Of a DNA stretch of 56,026 nucleotides, positions 7,994 through 17,250 are shown piece after piece. Where the stretch lies: the NCBI RefSeq assembly GCF_000518605.1, contig NZ_JADX01000025.1:1-56026 (forward strand), written 5' to 3'. A program made the translations under genes and the position numbers. This DNA comes from Shewanella fidelis ATCC BAA-318 (lineage in GTDB: Bacteria; Pseudomonadota; Gammaproteobacteria; Enterobacterales; Shewanellaceae). Under the pieces are notes generated by a model that did not search any database, was not told where the DNA came from, and saw only the letters and a list, made by a program, of their open reading frames with translations. The stretch's first letter is position 1. Every line of letters starts with the position of its first letter.

Positions 7994-8896
7994 TTACTCC
8001 TTATCTGACTTATCTTCGTGAGTGTGGTCGAACGCTGCTGGCTCGTCCTCTTCAACAAGGTTACGACCCACAGTGATGCGGTGTAGACACGCAACAGCAA
8101 CTGTTGCCATGATCCCCGCTGCACCTAATGGTTTAACCACGTCTTGCCATAACTTAACTGGCACACTCGTTTTCGGATCGGCTGGTAAGCCATAGTCTTG
8201 CGGCTTATTAATGTCATGCAAAATCATAATCATACCTGTACCACCCACGCCTTCAGGGTTATATAGGCCGGCATTAACATAGCCACGTTTACGCAACTCT
8301 TTAATCCGTAAGTCTGCAATAAATAGCATGTCTTCACGGGTACCGTATTTCAGCGCGCCTGTGATACACGACTTCACACAAGCAGGCTCTTGGCCAACTT
8401 GGATCCGGTCTGAACACATGGTGCACTTGTAGGCTTTTTGATCGATAGGATCGAGTCTTGGTACATCGAACGGACAAGCCGATACACAGTAACCACAACC
8501 GGTACACTTATCAGAATCAAAATCCACCACACCGTTAGCGTGCTGTACGATGGCACCTTTAGTCGAACAAGCAGTTAAACAAGCTGGATCGTCACAGTGC
8601 ATACATGCGCTATGGGCAAAACGCCAATTTAGCTTGTTATCTCGCTCAACTTCTTGGTACTTCATCAGTGTCCAACACTCTGAAGACAGATCCATTGGGT
8701 TCTGGTAAGAACCTTGGAAGCTACCTACTGGGGCGCGCAAATCGTTCCATTCAGAACAAGACACCTGACACGCTTTACAGCCATTACATTTGGTGGCATC
8801 GAATAACTTAGCCACTTTACTTAACTTACGTCGAACCTGCGCTGCAGGAGTAAGCTCTGATGTACCAGAGCTTAAAATGATATCTTGAGCAGACAT
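7994..8896 (-). CDS. fdhB: Formate dehydrogenase iron-sulfur subunit
   Basis: The beta subunit carries four [4Fe-4S] clusters between the molybdenum site and cytochrome b. Four cysteine groups are visible: CNGCKACQVSC (residues 37-47), CMHCDDPACLTAC, CTGCGYCVSACPFDVP and CTMCSDR with CVKSC. A hydrophobic stretch near residue 258 (AAGIMATVAVACLH) is the single membrane anchor seen in FdnH. It starts 2 bp after the fdhA stop codon, within the fdhABCE operon. Confidence 0.94.
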   Translation of the reverse strand: MSAQDIILSSGTSELTPAAQVRRKLSKVAKLFDATKCNGCKACQVSCSEWNDLRAPVGSFQGSYQNPMDLSSECWTLMKYQEVERDNKLNWRFAHSACMHCDDPACLTACSTKGAIVQHANGVVDFDSDKCTGCGYCVSACPFDVPRLDPIDQKAYKCTMCSDRIQVGQEPACVKSCITGALKYGTREDMLFIADLRIKELRKRGYVNAGLYNPEGVGGTGMIMILHDINKPQDYGLPADPKTSVPVKLWQDVVKPLGAAGIMATVAVACLHRITVGRNLVEEDEPAAFDHTHEDKSDKE

Positions 8897-8898
8897 GT

Positions 8899-11800
8899 TT
8901 AAACTCCTTCAGCCTTAGCGATATCCACAAGGAACGCCTTAAATTCAGGCACCTGGGTATTCGCATCGCCCACTTCAGTGGTCAGTACGTTACAGCTATA
9001 ACTTCTGCGGGTAAGTGCGTTGTGACCACCATGACGCGGTAGACCTACTGTATGCACCATCTGGCCATGAACTTTCAGTGGCTGCAGACGCTTAGTCACT
9101 AATGCTTTAGTTAACAAACTACCGCGCTTAGAGCTCACTTTGACCCAATCGCCATTAGCAATGCCTTTCTTCGCCGCTAGAATTTCATCAAGTTCGACAA
9201 AAGTTTCCGGCATAGAAATCGCGGCTAAACGACAGTGAATAGTCCAGAAATTAAAGTGCTCAGTTAACGAGTAAGTAGTACACACATACGGGAATTCATT
9301 ATGTGAACCCAATGTGCTCTCTACGCCCTCTAACAAACGTACCGCAGGGTTACTAACAACATTAGGGTGTAATGGGTTAGTACCAATTGGTGACTCCATC
9401 GGCTCGTAATGCTCTGGGAACGGACCTTCTGCTAATAGTTTTAGCGAGAAGAAACGACCCACACCCTCAGGCTGCATAATGAACGGATGTGCTGACTCTT
9501 GCGGTGGTAACGTCATATTGAAGTCACCCACGTCGATGCCGTGCCACTTGCCGTGGTTCCACTCAACGATCATGCGTTTTGGATCCCAAGGCTTACCATT
9601 CACATCACACGATGCACGGTTGTAGAGTACGCGGCGGTTTTGCGGCCAAGAGAACGCCCAACCTGGAGTGATACCTTTACCTGACGTATCAGAGTTATCA
9701 CGACGCGCCATCATGTTGCCTTCTTCGGTCCAACTACCAGAGTAGATCCAGCAACCACACGAAGTACTACCGTCATCTTTTAACTGGCTGAAGCTATCAA
9801 GCTGCTTACCGGTTTTAAGGTCGATACCATTAAGCTCTTTTGCCACTTCTTCGCCGTGCGGGAAGTATGGGTTGTGGTAGCCCGCCCAGTTAACCGCTTC
9901 AATCGGCTCCGGTAATACACCACCTTCAGCTTTATACAGCTCGCGCAACTTCATTAAGATCCCAGATAAGATCTCGGCATCAGGCTTAGATTCGCCCGGT
10001 GGATTCGCGCCCTTCCAGTGCCACTGCATCCAGCGACCAGAGTTAACGATACAACCTTCTTCTTCAGCAAATAACGTCGTCGGTAAGCGGAAAACTTGGG
10101 TTTGAATTTCGCTTGGCTGCACGTCGTTAAATTCGCCTGCTTTTTGCCAGAATACTGAGGTCTCTGTCGCTAACGGATCCATTACCACCAAGTATTTAAG
10201 CTTGCACAATGCCGCTAAGGTCTTGTTACGGTTTGGCATAGAGTTAATCGCGTTAACCCCTTGCACGAAATAACCGTTCACTTGGCCCTTGTACATCATG
10301 TCGATGTGCTTGGTGAAGTCGTACTGTAAATCCCACTTAGGTAACCAGTCATAACCAAAACTGTTAGCCGCAGTTGCGTGCTCACCCCAGAAACTCTTCA
10401 TCTGTGAGATAAAGAACTTAGGATAGTTAGACCAGTAGTTAGTTTGGCCCGGACGCAACGCTTTAGGCGTATAATTATTTAGATATGTGGTTAAATCTGT
10501 ATCGTTATCATTTGGTAGCTTTAAGTAGCCCGGTAGGTTCTGACATAGCAGACCCATATCGGTTGCGCCCTGTACGTTTGAGTGACCACGTAGTGCGTTA
10601 ACACCACCACCCAATACACCGATATTACCTAGTAGCAACTGCACTAATGCCATAGAACGGATGTTCTGCGCGCCTTTAGTGTGGTGGGTCCAGCCCAATG
10701 CATACATGAAAGTCGCCGCTTTATCATGAACGTGTGTGCTACCAATTAGGGCACAAACTTTTTCATAATCTTCAACTGGCGTACCGGTAATATTGCTTAC
10801 AGTTTCAAAGTCGTAACGGTCAACGTGCTGCTTTAATAAGTTCCACACACAACGTGGATGCTCATAGGTTTCATCAACTTTGGCATAACCATCTTCATCT
10901 AATTCGTAGTACCAAGAGTCTTTGTCGTAAGTACGACTCTTGTCATCAAAACCACTAAATAGGCCTTCATTGAATTCGAAATCTTCACGAATAATGTAGC
11001 TCGCGTTGGTATACGCTTTGACGTACTCGTAGTTAACTTGCTTAGTCTCAATGAGGTATCGACATAGACCTAAAAGGAATGCGATATCAGTACCACTACG
11101 AAGTGGTGCATAGCAGTCAGCTAACGCTGCACTGCGGTTAAAGCGTGGGTCCACAACCACCAACTTGGCGTTATTGTGTTCCATAGCTTCCGTTACCCAA
11201 CCGAAACCGACAGGATGTGCTTCAGCGGCATTGCCGCCCATGATCACCACGACATTTGAGTTCTTAATATCGATCCAGTGGTTGGTCATGGCACCGCGCC
11301 CAAATGTTGGAGCAAGACTTGCTACCGTTGGGGAGTGTCAGTTACGCGCAATAGTATCGATGGCCACTAGGCCAAGAGAACGAGCAAACTTGTGAGTAAT
11401 AAAACCACCTTCGTTTGGCTGTGCCGATGAAGTCATCATACCGGTACTCAACCAACGGTTTACTGTGGTGCCATCACTATTTTTTTCAATCAGGTTTTCA
11501 TCGCGGTCGTCTTTCATCAAACGTGCGATACGGCTGAATGCCTCATCCCAGCTAATACGTTTCCACTCGTTAGAACCTGGTTCACGTACTTCAGGGAAAT
11601 GGTTACGGTTAGGGCTATTTACATAGTCGACTAGACCCGCACCTTTAGGACACAATGCGCCGCGGTTCACCGGATGGTCAGCGTCGCCTTCAATGTGGAA
11701 AATCGCTTTCTCAGCGTTTTTACCGTTGCTGCCATGGCTGTACATCAACAAGCCACAACCCACTGAGCAATAACAACAGTTATTGCGGGTTTCTTTTGCT

Positions 11801-11919
11801 CTCAACAACTTATACTCGCGGGGCGCAGCCATCGCAGTACCGGGCATTAACCCTAGTGCTGATATTGCTGATGTGGTCGCTCCGCAGGCACACAGTTTAA
11901 AAAACTGTCGTCTGTCCAT
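8899..11919 (-). CDS. fdhA: Selenocysteine-containing formate dehydrogenase catalytic subunit
   Basis: This is the alpha subunit of a respiratory, periplasm-facing formate dehydrogenase (formate to CO2, Mo/W-bis-MGD). Read as one gene it has 1006 residues with an in-frame TGA at 11338-11340 (residue 194), in the context ARN-Sec-HSPTVASL known from FdnG/FdhF. Without recoding the gene appears as two ORFs (8899-11289 and 11338-11919). The N-terminus MDRRQFFK with a hydrophobic stretch to AMAA is a Tat signal. CCYCSVGC (48-55) plus GALCPKG bind a [4Fe-4S] cluster. GAGGG precedes the ATG. The neighbouring selABC genes and the hairpin right after the TGA support Sec insertion rather than a mutation. 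It is the first gene of fdhABCE. Confidence 0.97.
11309..11340 (-). promoter_or_regulatory. UGA-Sec codon with bacterial SECIS hairpin
   Basis: On the minus strand the TGA is followed, 14 nt on, by GGTAGCAAGTCTTGCTCC. AGCAA pairs with TTGCT around the loop GTC, and GG pairs with CC leaving one U bulged. The bulged U and a GU-bearing apical loop at this distance from UGA are the features SelB recognises in E. coli fdhF and fdnG. Confidence 0.85.
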
Positions 11920-12019
11920 ATAACCCTCACACTATTAGTATTTTCTACTTCACGTCGACATCTCATCTCGGCGTGGTAGTTTTGATGTGTGTTAATTAAA
12001 CCCACTTCAAAAATCATTT

Positions 12020-12033
12020 TGTCGCCGATGACA
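12020..12033. promoter_or_regulatory. Inverted repeat TGTCG-N4-TGACA
   Basis: TGTCGCCGATGACA, centred about 107 bp before the fdhA ATG. It fits exactly the consensus TGTCG-N4-TGACA that I recall for FhlA, the formate-sensing activator in E. coli. No fhlA gene is in the window, so the cognate regulator is unknown. Confidence 0.5.
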
Positions 12034-12285
12034 AAGCAACTGAAACGCTTGTTATCATCAAATACAACAAACAAGATGATTTAATCACTGCTTAACTAAC
12101 GCAGAGGATTATCCCCAAAGTTACTTAAACGGACAATTTATAACACAAGATCAATATCACACTAAAAAGACAAAAGAGAAATATGCTAAAAGCAAACAAA
12201 AACACACCACAAGAACAAAATTAAAAACTAGTAAAAACAATATATTCAAAATTAAAAACCAAAAAGACACCATCAATACAAAATG

Positions 12286-12319
12286 GACATTTTGTCGCAA
12301 AATGAAAAGACATTTTGTC
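12286..12319. promoter_or_regulatory. Paired GACATTTTGTC sites around a 17-bp palindrome
   Basis: GACATTTTGTC occurs at 12286-12296 and again at 12309-12319, 23 bp apart start to start, about two helical turns. The first overlaps a perfect palindrome CATTTTGTCGCAAAATG (12288-12304). The arrangement suggests two bound dimers on one DNA face. It is about 370-400 bp upstream of fdhA, fitting a distant activator or repressor site. Confidence 0.5.
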
Positions 12320-12446
12320 TCACAATTAATTAGATCGCAGATGTTAAATTGCAGAATAAATTTGCGTCCAGCGACGACAGGAAAAGAGCTTGATAGCAAG
12401 CTTAACAAGGGGAAGGCTGCAAAATGAATTGTTAACCATAGCGCAA

Positions 12447-12459
12447 CGACAAAGTGTCG
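12447..12459. promoter_or_regulatory. CGACA-N3-TGTCG inverted repeat
   Basis: CGACAAAGTGTCG is a perfect 5+5 palindrome with a 3-bp centre. It has the same GACA-N3-TGTC core as the two sites at 12286-12319, so it is probably a third site for the same regulator. Confidence 0.4.
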
Positions 12460-12683
12460 AAGCTGAACCGAATAGCCATTTTAGACAATATGGCACACCT
12501 AAAAACCTTAATAATTATATGGCGATTTTATTTTACGCCTAAAAATGGCTTGATTTGCCGTTAGGTCAAATAACTAAGGTAGGCTTCTCTGGCAGCTATT
12601 GCGCAATTTGACTCAGTCTTTTTCAACTAGCAGCATTAGCAGTAATGTGTAATTGATATATGACAAGGCTATTTGTACTGCGG

Positions 12684-13073
12684 CTAGCGTTTGGGTAAGC
12701 GGCAAATCGCTTTTTGACCAAACAAACGGTAACGGTGTTTGGCAATGAAGTTATAGATCGCGTTGCGTAAAGCCCTTGGAAGTAAAACCGCATACCTTAG
12801 TAAATGAGGCGCACCATGGAGTCGTTTGGCTATTTCAATAACGGCATCGCTACGTAAATAGCACTGTTGCCGCTTTATCAAGACCACGCTATCCATAGCC
12901 ACATCCGTTAATTGATATTGGCTCAACAGTGCTTGCCCCTGTATCGATTGCAATGCAACCAACTCAAACTCTTTATGAGGATCATGACGTGTAATAACAC
13001 TCACAGCACCATCGCATAGGTTGCACACGCCATCGAAAATCACAACAGCAGTTTGCTTAGCACTCTTTTTCAA
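12684..13073 (-). CDS. Thiol-disulfide oxidoreductase DCC family protein
   Basis: A 129-residue DUF393/DCC (YuxK-like) protein. The name-giving motif is present as FDGVCNLCDGAV (residues 13-24), with a CxxC-type pair that may be redox-active, followed by VALQSIQGQALL and a C-terminal RLFGQKAICRLP. The physiological role of the family is unclear. The start is a TTG at 13073, chosen because a strong GGAGGAAG site sits 5-7 bp upstream and the MKKS N-terminus fits the family. A bidirectional terminator separates it from the permease gene. Confidence 0.82.
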   Translation of the reverse strand: MKKSAKQTAVVIFDGVCNLCDGAVSVITRHDPHKEFELVALQSIQGQALLSQYQLTDVAMDSVVLIKRQQCYLRSDAVIEIAKRLHGAPHLLRYAVLLPRALRNAIYNFIAKHRYRLFGQKAICRLPKR

Positions 13074-13175
13074 GCAACTTCCTCCTCAACACTTATTGTC
13101 GATGCTTTTGTTGCTAACATGGTTTAACAAAATATGGCCAAGTAAAGCAACCTGCTTCAGATGGTTTAGCGCTAA

Positions 13176-13204
13176 AAAAGAGGCGCTCAATGAGCGCCTC
13201 TTTT
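13176..13204. terminator. Bidirectional intrinsic terminator
   Basis: AAAAGAGGCGCTCA is answered by its exact complement after a single A, giving a 14-bp inverted repeat with A and T tracts at both ends. On the minus strand it ends the zntR-permease operon. The same GCGCTCAATGAGCGC core recurs after lpdA at 38402-38427. Confidence 0.85.
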
Positions 13205-13231
13205 AAAACCGGTAGCACGATTGCTAAACAA

Positions 13232-14614
13232 CTAAGAACAGCAATCTCGACGCCACCAGTTTTTAGGTAGCTTATCTAAGAAAACCTTGGCCATGAGTAT
13301 CGCTAAGATCACCCCAGAGGTATAAACAATGCCCGCTGGCAATAGCTCATGCTGCTCACCAATTTGCGGCATCACCACAAAGCCGAAAGTATCCACTAAG
13401 TAATTCACCAAGATACCAGACACTAACGCAACACCTAACACGCCACCTAAATAGCCATATAAAGCGCGTTTACCTAGCTCTTTAGTTACCACGCCTAAGG
13501 TCGCGATATTAGTAGCTGGGCCTGCTAACATGAACACCAGCACAGCGCCTGGTGATACGCCGGCTAACAATAAACCTGCTGCAATAGGTGTTGATGCCGT
13601 AGCACAGATATACATAGGTACAGAGATCAGTACCATCACTAACATAGCTAAAATGCCGTCGCCCCACTTCGCCATAAAGTCTGCTGGTACATAGGTTTGT
13701 ACTAGTGCCGCGAAGAATAAACCAATTAGCAACCATATAGTTGTATCACGCACTAAGTCTGTCGCCGCGTAATGTAAGCCCTTACCGATCCGGCTGATTA
13801 CTGAAGTGCCTTTTAGTTCGCTAGCAATATCTTTGGTTGACTCACAGCAGCTACCCGCTTCGTTATCGCTGTGACTATGGTTAGCTGTATCCGTTTTTTT
13901 GCTGCTACAACAAGATGATTTTTCTGGCGTTACTGCTGCTGGGGCTTTAGTTGAGCAGCACGAAGACTTTTCGGTTTTAGCTTCCACCGTTTCAACGGCT
14001 TTTTTACTGCTACAACAAGAGGACACAGCTTCTACTATAGGTTCGGCTTCTTTACTACTACAGCAAGAACTCACAGCCTCAGCTTTAGGCTCGACTTTTT
14101 TACTACAGCATGAACTCACAGTTTCAGTTTTAGGCTCGACCTTTTTACTACTGCAGCAAGATGATGCTGATGCGCTGTTGCCGTTAGATTCAGTTTGTTT
14201 ACTGCTTACCTGCTCATCATCGTCATCACGGCCTACCAATAGACCGGCAACAATCGCACTCATTACTGCCGCAATCGGTCTCACAATAGCCATGAATGGC
14301 CCAAGTAATACATAAGAAACCGTTACGGAATCTACACCTGTCTCAGGTGTAGACACCAAGAATGAAGTCGTTGCAGCTTTTGAAGCACCACTGCGACGTA
14401 GACCAACTGCGGCAGGAATGACGCCGCATGAACACAAGGGTAATGGTGCCCCCAATACTGCAGCCTTTACCGTCGTTTTAACGCCATGACCACCCAGCTG
14501 TTTCTGCATCCATGCCATAGGCACAAACATCTTCAACATACCAGCCAATACTAGACCGAGCAAAAGCCAGGGGGCTGACTCTAAAAACAGCTCAATAAAG
14601 TTCTCTAATAACAT
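13232..14614 (-). CDS. SO_0444-type Cu/Zn efflux permease with Cys-Cys repeat linker
   Basis: A 460-residue inner-membrane permease of the ArsP/DUF318 type, built of two membrane halves (about 1-130 and 285-450). The first half has PLPLCSCGVIPAAVGLRRSG and the second the related STPIAAGLLLAG. Between them lies a hydrophilic linker (about 135-265) with seven Cys-Cys pairs at 153, 169, 185, 200, 219, 235 and 256, mostly as SSCCSSKK at 15-21-residue spacing, plus a short His stretch (HSHSDNE). The protein ends in another CC pair. The linker looks like a cytosolic soft-metal store or sensor. The preceding gene encodes a ZntR-like regulator, so zinc (or copper/cadmium) export is the likely job. 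Confidence 0.85.
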   Translation of the reverse strand: MLLENFIELFLESAPWLLLGLVLAGMLKMFVPMAWMQKQLGGHGVKTTVKAAVLGAPLPLCSCGVIPAAVGLRRSGASKAATTSFLVSTPETGVDSVTVSYVLLGPFMAIVRPIAAVMSAIVAGLLVGRDDDDEQVSSKQTESNGNSASASSCCSSKKVEPKTETVSSCCSKKVEPKAEAVSSCCSSKEAEPIVEAVSSCCSSKKAVETVEAKTEKSSCCSTKAPAAVTPEKSSCCSSKKTDTANHSHSDNEAGSCCESTKDIASELKGTSVISRIGKGLHYAATDLVRDTTIWLLIGLFFAALVQTYVPADFMAKWGDGILAMLVMVLISVPMYICATASTPIAAGLLLAGVSPGAVLVFMLAGPATNIATLGVVTKELGKRALYGYLGGVLGVALVSGILVNYLVDTFGFVVMPQIGEQHELLPAGIVYTSGVILAILMAKVFLDKLPKNWWRRDCCS

Positions 14615-14659
14615 AACGACTTCTCACATGTATGGTTATATTCAAATAGCTTTCAATAT

Positions 14660-15148
14660 CTAAATGGGATCTTGTTTATCAGTGCATGCTTTAGTGAACT
14701 CATGCTCAGCAAAGCCATGCTTATCATTTTCACAGCGGATACTGTCAGTGTTTGACTCTAACGCTTCTAGAATCGAGCAATGCTCTGCACTTTCGGGCCC
14801 ACCACAACAAGCTTGCGACAGCCTTTGCAGCGACAATTGAAAATGGTTTAACTCAGCAATTTTGGCTTCGACACTGGCTAACTTGTCATCCACCATGCCT
14901 TTTACATCGGCACAAGCCCAGTTAGATTTATCCAGCTCAATCGATAACAGCTCCGTTATTTCTGCTAACGTAAAGCCCACAGCTTTAGCACGTAAAATAA
15001 AACGTAGCCGCTCAGCATCAGCCTCGGTATAAATACGGTAGCCTGAGTCAGTTCTCGATGAGGGCGATAACAAACCGTGCTTTTCGTAAAAACGTAAAGT
15101 ATCAGCTTTAACTTCACATAGTTGTGCTAACTCACCGATTCGATACAT
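14660..15148 (-). CDS. zntR: Zn(II)-responsive MerR-family regulator ZntR-like
   Basis: A 162-residue MerR-family activator. The N-terminal winged helix reads YRIGELAQLCEVKADTLRFYEKHGLL (residues 2-27), followed by the dimerisation coiled coil. The metal loop CCGGPESAEHCSILEALES (near 117-135) matches the ZntR arrangement CC-x8-C-SILE. It forms an operon with the efflux permease 45 bp downstream. A MerR-type operator within a promoter with 19-20-bp spacing lies upstream, so the gene likely regulates itself and the permease. Metal choice (Zn, Cd or Pb) cannot be read from the sequence alone. Confidence 0.88.
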   Translation of the reverse strand: MYRIGELAQLCEVKADTLRFYEKHGLLSPSSRTDSGYRIYTEADAERLRFILRAKAVGFTLAEITELLSIELDKSNWACADVKGMVDDKLASVEAKIAELNHFQLSLQRLSQACCGGPESAEHCSILEALESNTDSIRCENDKHGFAEHEFTKACTDKQDPI

Positions 15149-15228
15149 GCATGACTCCGTTTCAAATTACATTTTATTGCCAAGATACAGCGACTAAAAA
15201 GTGCAGACTTTAATGCGACAATAAGCCA

Positions 15229-15260
15229 AGTATAAACCTTGGAGTTGTATCCAAGGTCAA
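15229..15260 (-). promoter_or_regulatory. MerR-type promoter/operator of the zntR-permease operon
   Basis: On the minus strand TTGACC (-35, 15255-15260) and TATACT (-10, 15229-15234) are 20 bp apart; with TTATAC as -10 the gap is 19 bp. The over-long spacer is the hallmark of MerR-activated promoters. It contains the dyad ACCTTGGA/TCCAAGGT (15236-15257), close in layout to ZntR and CueR operators. Confidence 0.85.
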
Positions 15261-15491
15261 GCCTTATTCTGCGCTTAAATAAATAACAAAGCTTGTTCTG
15301 CTGAACGTATTGTGAAATCGCGCAGAAAAAAACACCGCCAAAGGCAAATTTACGGTAAAATACGCGCGCCGTGACGATAGGTATAAAAATTGAGGGACTT
15401 TTGGAAAGCAGTGTAGCTCGCGATGGTGCGGATAATACTGTTCTGTTTTCCGAAAGATCCTTAAAAATAACTACTGGACCCTGTACCTACA
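15261..15491 (+). other. purH leader region
   Basis: It carries the presumed purHD promoter. TATAAA near 15381 could be a -10 box, but no convincing -35 and no clear PurR box is seen. In the leader TTTTGGAAAGCAG (about 15399-15411) can pair imperfectly with CTGTTTTCCGAAA (about 15452-15464), so the 5' untranslated RNA may fold. Confidence 0.4.
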
Positions 15492-17081
15492 ATGAATAAT
15501 GCCAGACCTATTCGTCGCGCGCTGTTAAGCGTTTCAGATAAAACCGGAATCCTAGAGTTTGCACAAGCGCTGCATGCTCAAGGTGTTGAGCTACTTTCTA
15601 CTGGTGGCACCGCACGCCTGCTGGCTGATAATGGCGTGCCTGTCATTGAAGTATCAGATTATACTGGTCACCCAGAGATCATGGATGGCCGCGTTAAAAC
15701 CCTGCACCCTAAAGTGCATGGCGGCATTTTGGCGCGTCGTGGTATCGACGAAATCGTAATGGAACAAAACAATATCAAGCCTATCGACTTGGTTGCTGTT
15801 AACTTGTATCCGTTTGCAGCGACAGTTGCACAAGAGGGCTGCACACTTGCCGATGCGATTGAAAACATCGATATCGGTGGTCCAACTATGGTTCGCTCTA
15901 CGGCTAAAAACCACAAAGACACCACTATCATCGTTAACGCGAAAGATTACGACCGCGTCATTGCTGAAATGCAAGCAAACGAAGGTAGCACCACCCTTGA
16001 AACTCGCTTTGATTTAGCCATTGCTGCATTTGAACACACAGCAGCATACGACGGCATGATTGCTAACTACTTTGGTACTAAAGTACCGGCACACAGCAAA
16101 GATGAGTGCCATGCTGATTCTAAGTTCCCACGTACTTACAATACTCAGCTAGTTAAAAAGCAAGACCTACGCTACGGCGAAAACAGCCATCAAACAGCTG
16201 CTTTCTATGTTGATACCAACCTTGATGAAGCTTCTGTTGCTACTGCAGTTCAACTCCAAGGTAAGGCACTTTCATACAACAACATCGCCGATACCGATGC
16301 TGCACTAGAGTGCGTAAAAGAGTTCGACGAACCAGCATGTGTGATTGTTAAGCACGCTAACCCATGTGGCGTAGCCATTGGTGAAAACCTGCTCGAAGCT
16401 TATAACCGTGCATTCCAAACCGATCCAACATCAGCATTCGGTGGCATCATCGCCTTTAACGGCGAACTAGATGCAGCAACCGCTAGCGCCATTGTTGAAC
16501 GCCAATTTGTTGAAGTCATTATTGCCCCTAAAGTGAGCCAAGCGGCTCGTGACGTAGTAGCAGCAAAAGCTAACGTACGTTTACTTGAGTGTGGCGAATG
16601 GGCGACTAAGACTAGCAGCCTAGATTACAAGCGCGTCAACGGCGGCTTACTGCTGCAAGATCGCGACCAAGGCATGGTTGGTCTTGAAGAGGTTAAGGTG
16701 GTTTCTAAGCGTCAGCCAACTGCTGAAGAGATGAAAGACCTAATGTTCTGCTGGAAAGTGGCTAAGTTTGTTAAGTCAAACGCGATTGTATACGCCAAAA
16801 ACAGCATGACTATCGGTGTAGGCGCAGGCCAAATGAGCCGAGTTTACAGTGCTAAAGTTGCTGGTATTAAAGCGGCTGATGAAGGCCTAGAAGTACAAAA
16901 CTCAGTAATGGCATCAGATGCATTCTTCCCATTCCGTGATGGTATCGATGCTGCAGCGGCTGCAGGTATCAGCTGTATCATCCAGCCTGGTGGTTCTATC
17001 CGCGATGAAGAGATCATCGCTGCTGCAGACGAGCACGGCATGGCAATGGTATTTACTGGTATGCGTCACTTCCGTCATTAA
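15492..17081 (+). CDS. purH: Bifunctional AICAR formyltransferase / IMP cyclohydrolase PurH
   Basis: PurH carries out the last two steps of IMP synthesis. The 529-residue protein starts [17 protein letters not shown], the N-terminal IMP cyclohydrolase domain with [10 protein letters not shown] and [15 protein letters not shown] (about 30-75). The C-terminal transformylase domain carries KHANPCGVA, with the catalytic Lys-His, and GQMSRV. Length is that of the E. coli enzyme. The ribosome site upstream is weak. purD follows after 169 bp containing a strong hairpin. Confidence 0.97.
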   Translation: MNNARPIRRALLSVSDKTGILEFAQALHAQGVELLSTGGTARLLADNGVPVIEVSDYTGHPEIMDGRVKTLHPKVHGGILARRGIDEIVMEQNNIKPIDLVAVNLYPFAATVAQEGCTLADAIENIDIGGPTMVRSTAKNHKDTTIIVNAKDYDRVIAEMQANEGSTTLETRFDLAIAAFEHTAAYDGMIANYFGTKVPAHSKDECHADSKFPRTYNTQLVKKQDLRYGENSHQTAAFYVDTNLDEASVATAVQLQGKALSYNNIADTDAALECVKEFDEPACVIVKHANPCGVAIGENLLEAYNRAFQTDPTSAFGGIIAFNGELDAATASAIVERQFVEVIIAPKVSQAARDVVAAKANVRLLECGEWATKTSSLDYKRVNGGLLLQDRDQGMVGLEEVKVVSKRQPTAEEMKDLMFCWKVAKFVKSNAIVYAKNSMTIGVGAGQMSRVYSAKVAGIKAADEGLEVQNSVMASDAFFPFRDGIDAAAAAGISCIIQPGGSIRDEEIIAAADEHGMAMVFTGMRHFRH

Positions 17082-17088
17082 TTGGTTT

Positions 17089-17114
17089 GCGCGAATAAAG
17101 GGCTTTATTCGCGC
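17089..17114. terminator. 12-bp perfect hairpin between purH and purD
   Basis: GCGCGAATAAAG pairs with CTTTATTCGCGC around GG. No T-run follows directly, so it is more likely a processing or stability hairpin, or a weak terminator that sets purH and purD levels apart, than a full stop. Confidence 0.55.
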
Positions 17115-17250
17115 ATTAACAAAATTAATATTTAACGTTTAGAGCAAGCCATTTTTTCTAGGTAAAAAAAAGCACGCGCAGCGTATGCCAATACGTGAGC
17201 ATGCTTGATGCAGTGATAGGAAGAATGGCGCAGCTATAAAAGGTAAAGAT

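Larger units (their letters stand above)
11920..12683. other. 764-bp AT-rich regulatory region upstream of fdhA
   Basis: It lies between fdhA and the DCC-protein gene, both on the minus strand, so it carries the fdhA promoter. It is rich in A-tracts and holds a set of TGTC/GACA inverted repeats (entered separately). TTGATGTGTGTTAA at 11982-11995 has one perfect FNR half-site and a weak second half. No convincing coding region is present. Confidence 0.6.

Noticed and set aside
11338..11340. Stop codon breaking fdhA as a frameshift or pseudogene
   Set aside because: The reading frame continues unchanged past the TGA, the residue context is that of selenocysteine formate dehydrogenases, and a SECIS-like hairpin plus selABC are present.
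12103..12118. Sigma54 promoter upstream of fdhA on the minus strand
   Set aside because: It has GG-N10-GC but almost no other consensus base, and the proposed activator site at 12020 would then lie downstream of it.
12157..12408. 83-codon open frame on the minus strand, very hydrophobic
   Set aside because: It lies in A-tract-rich DNA upstream of fdhA, is almost all Phe/Leu/Val, has no ribosome site and covers the palindromic sites. It is best read as a by-product of base composition.
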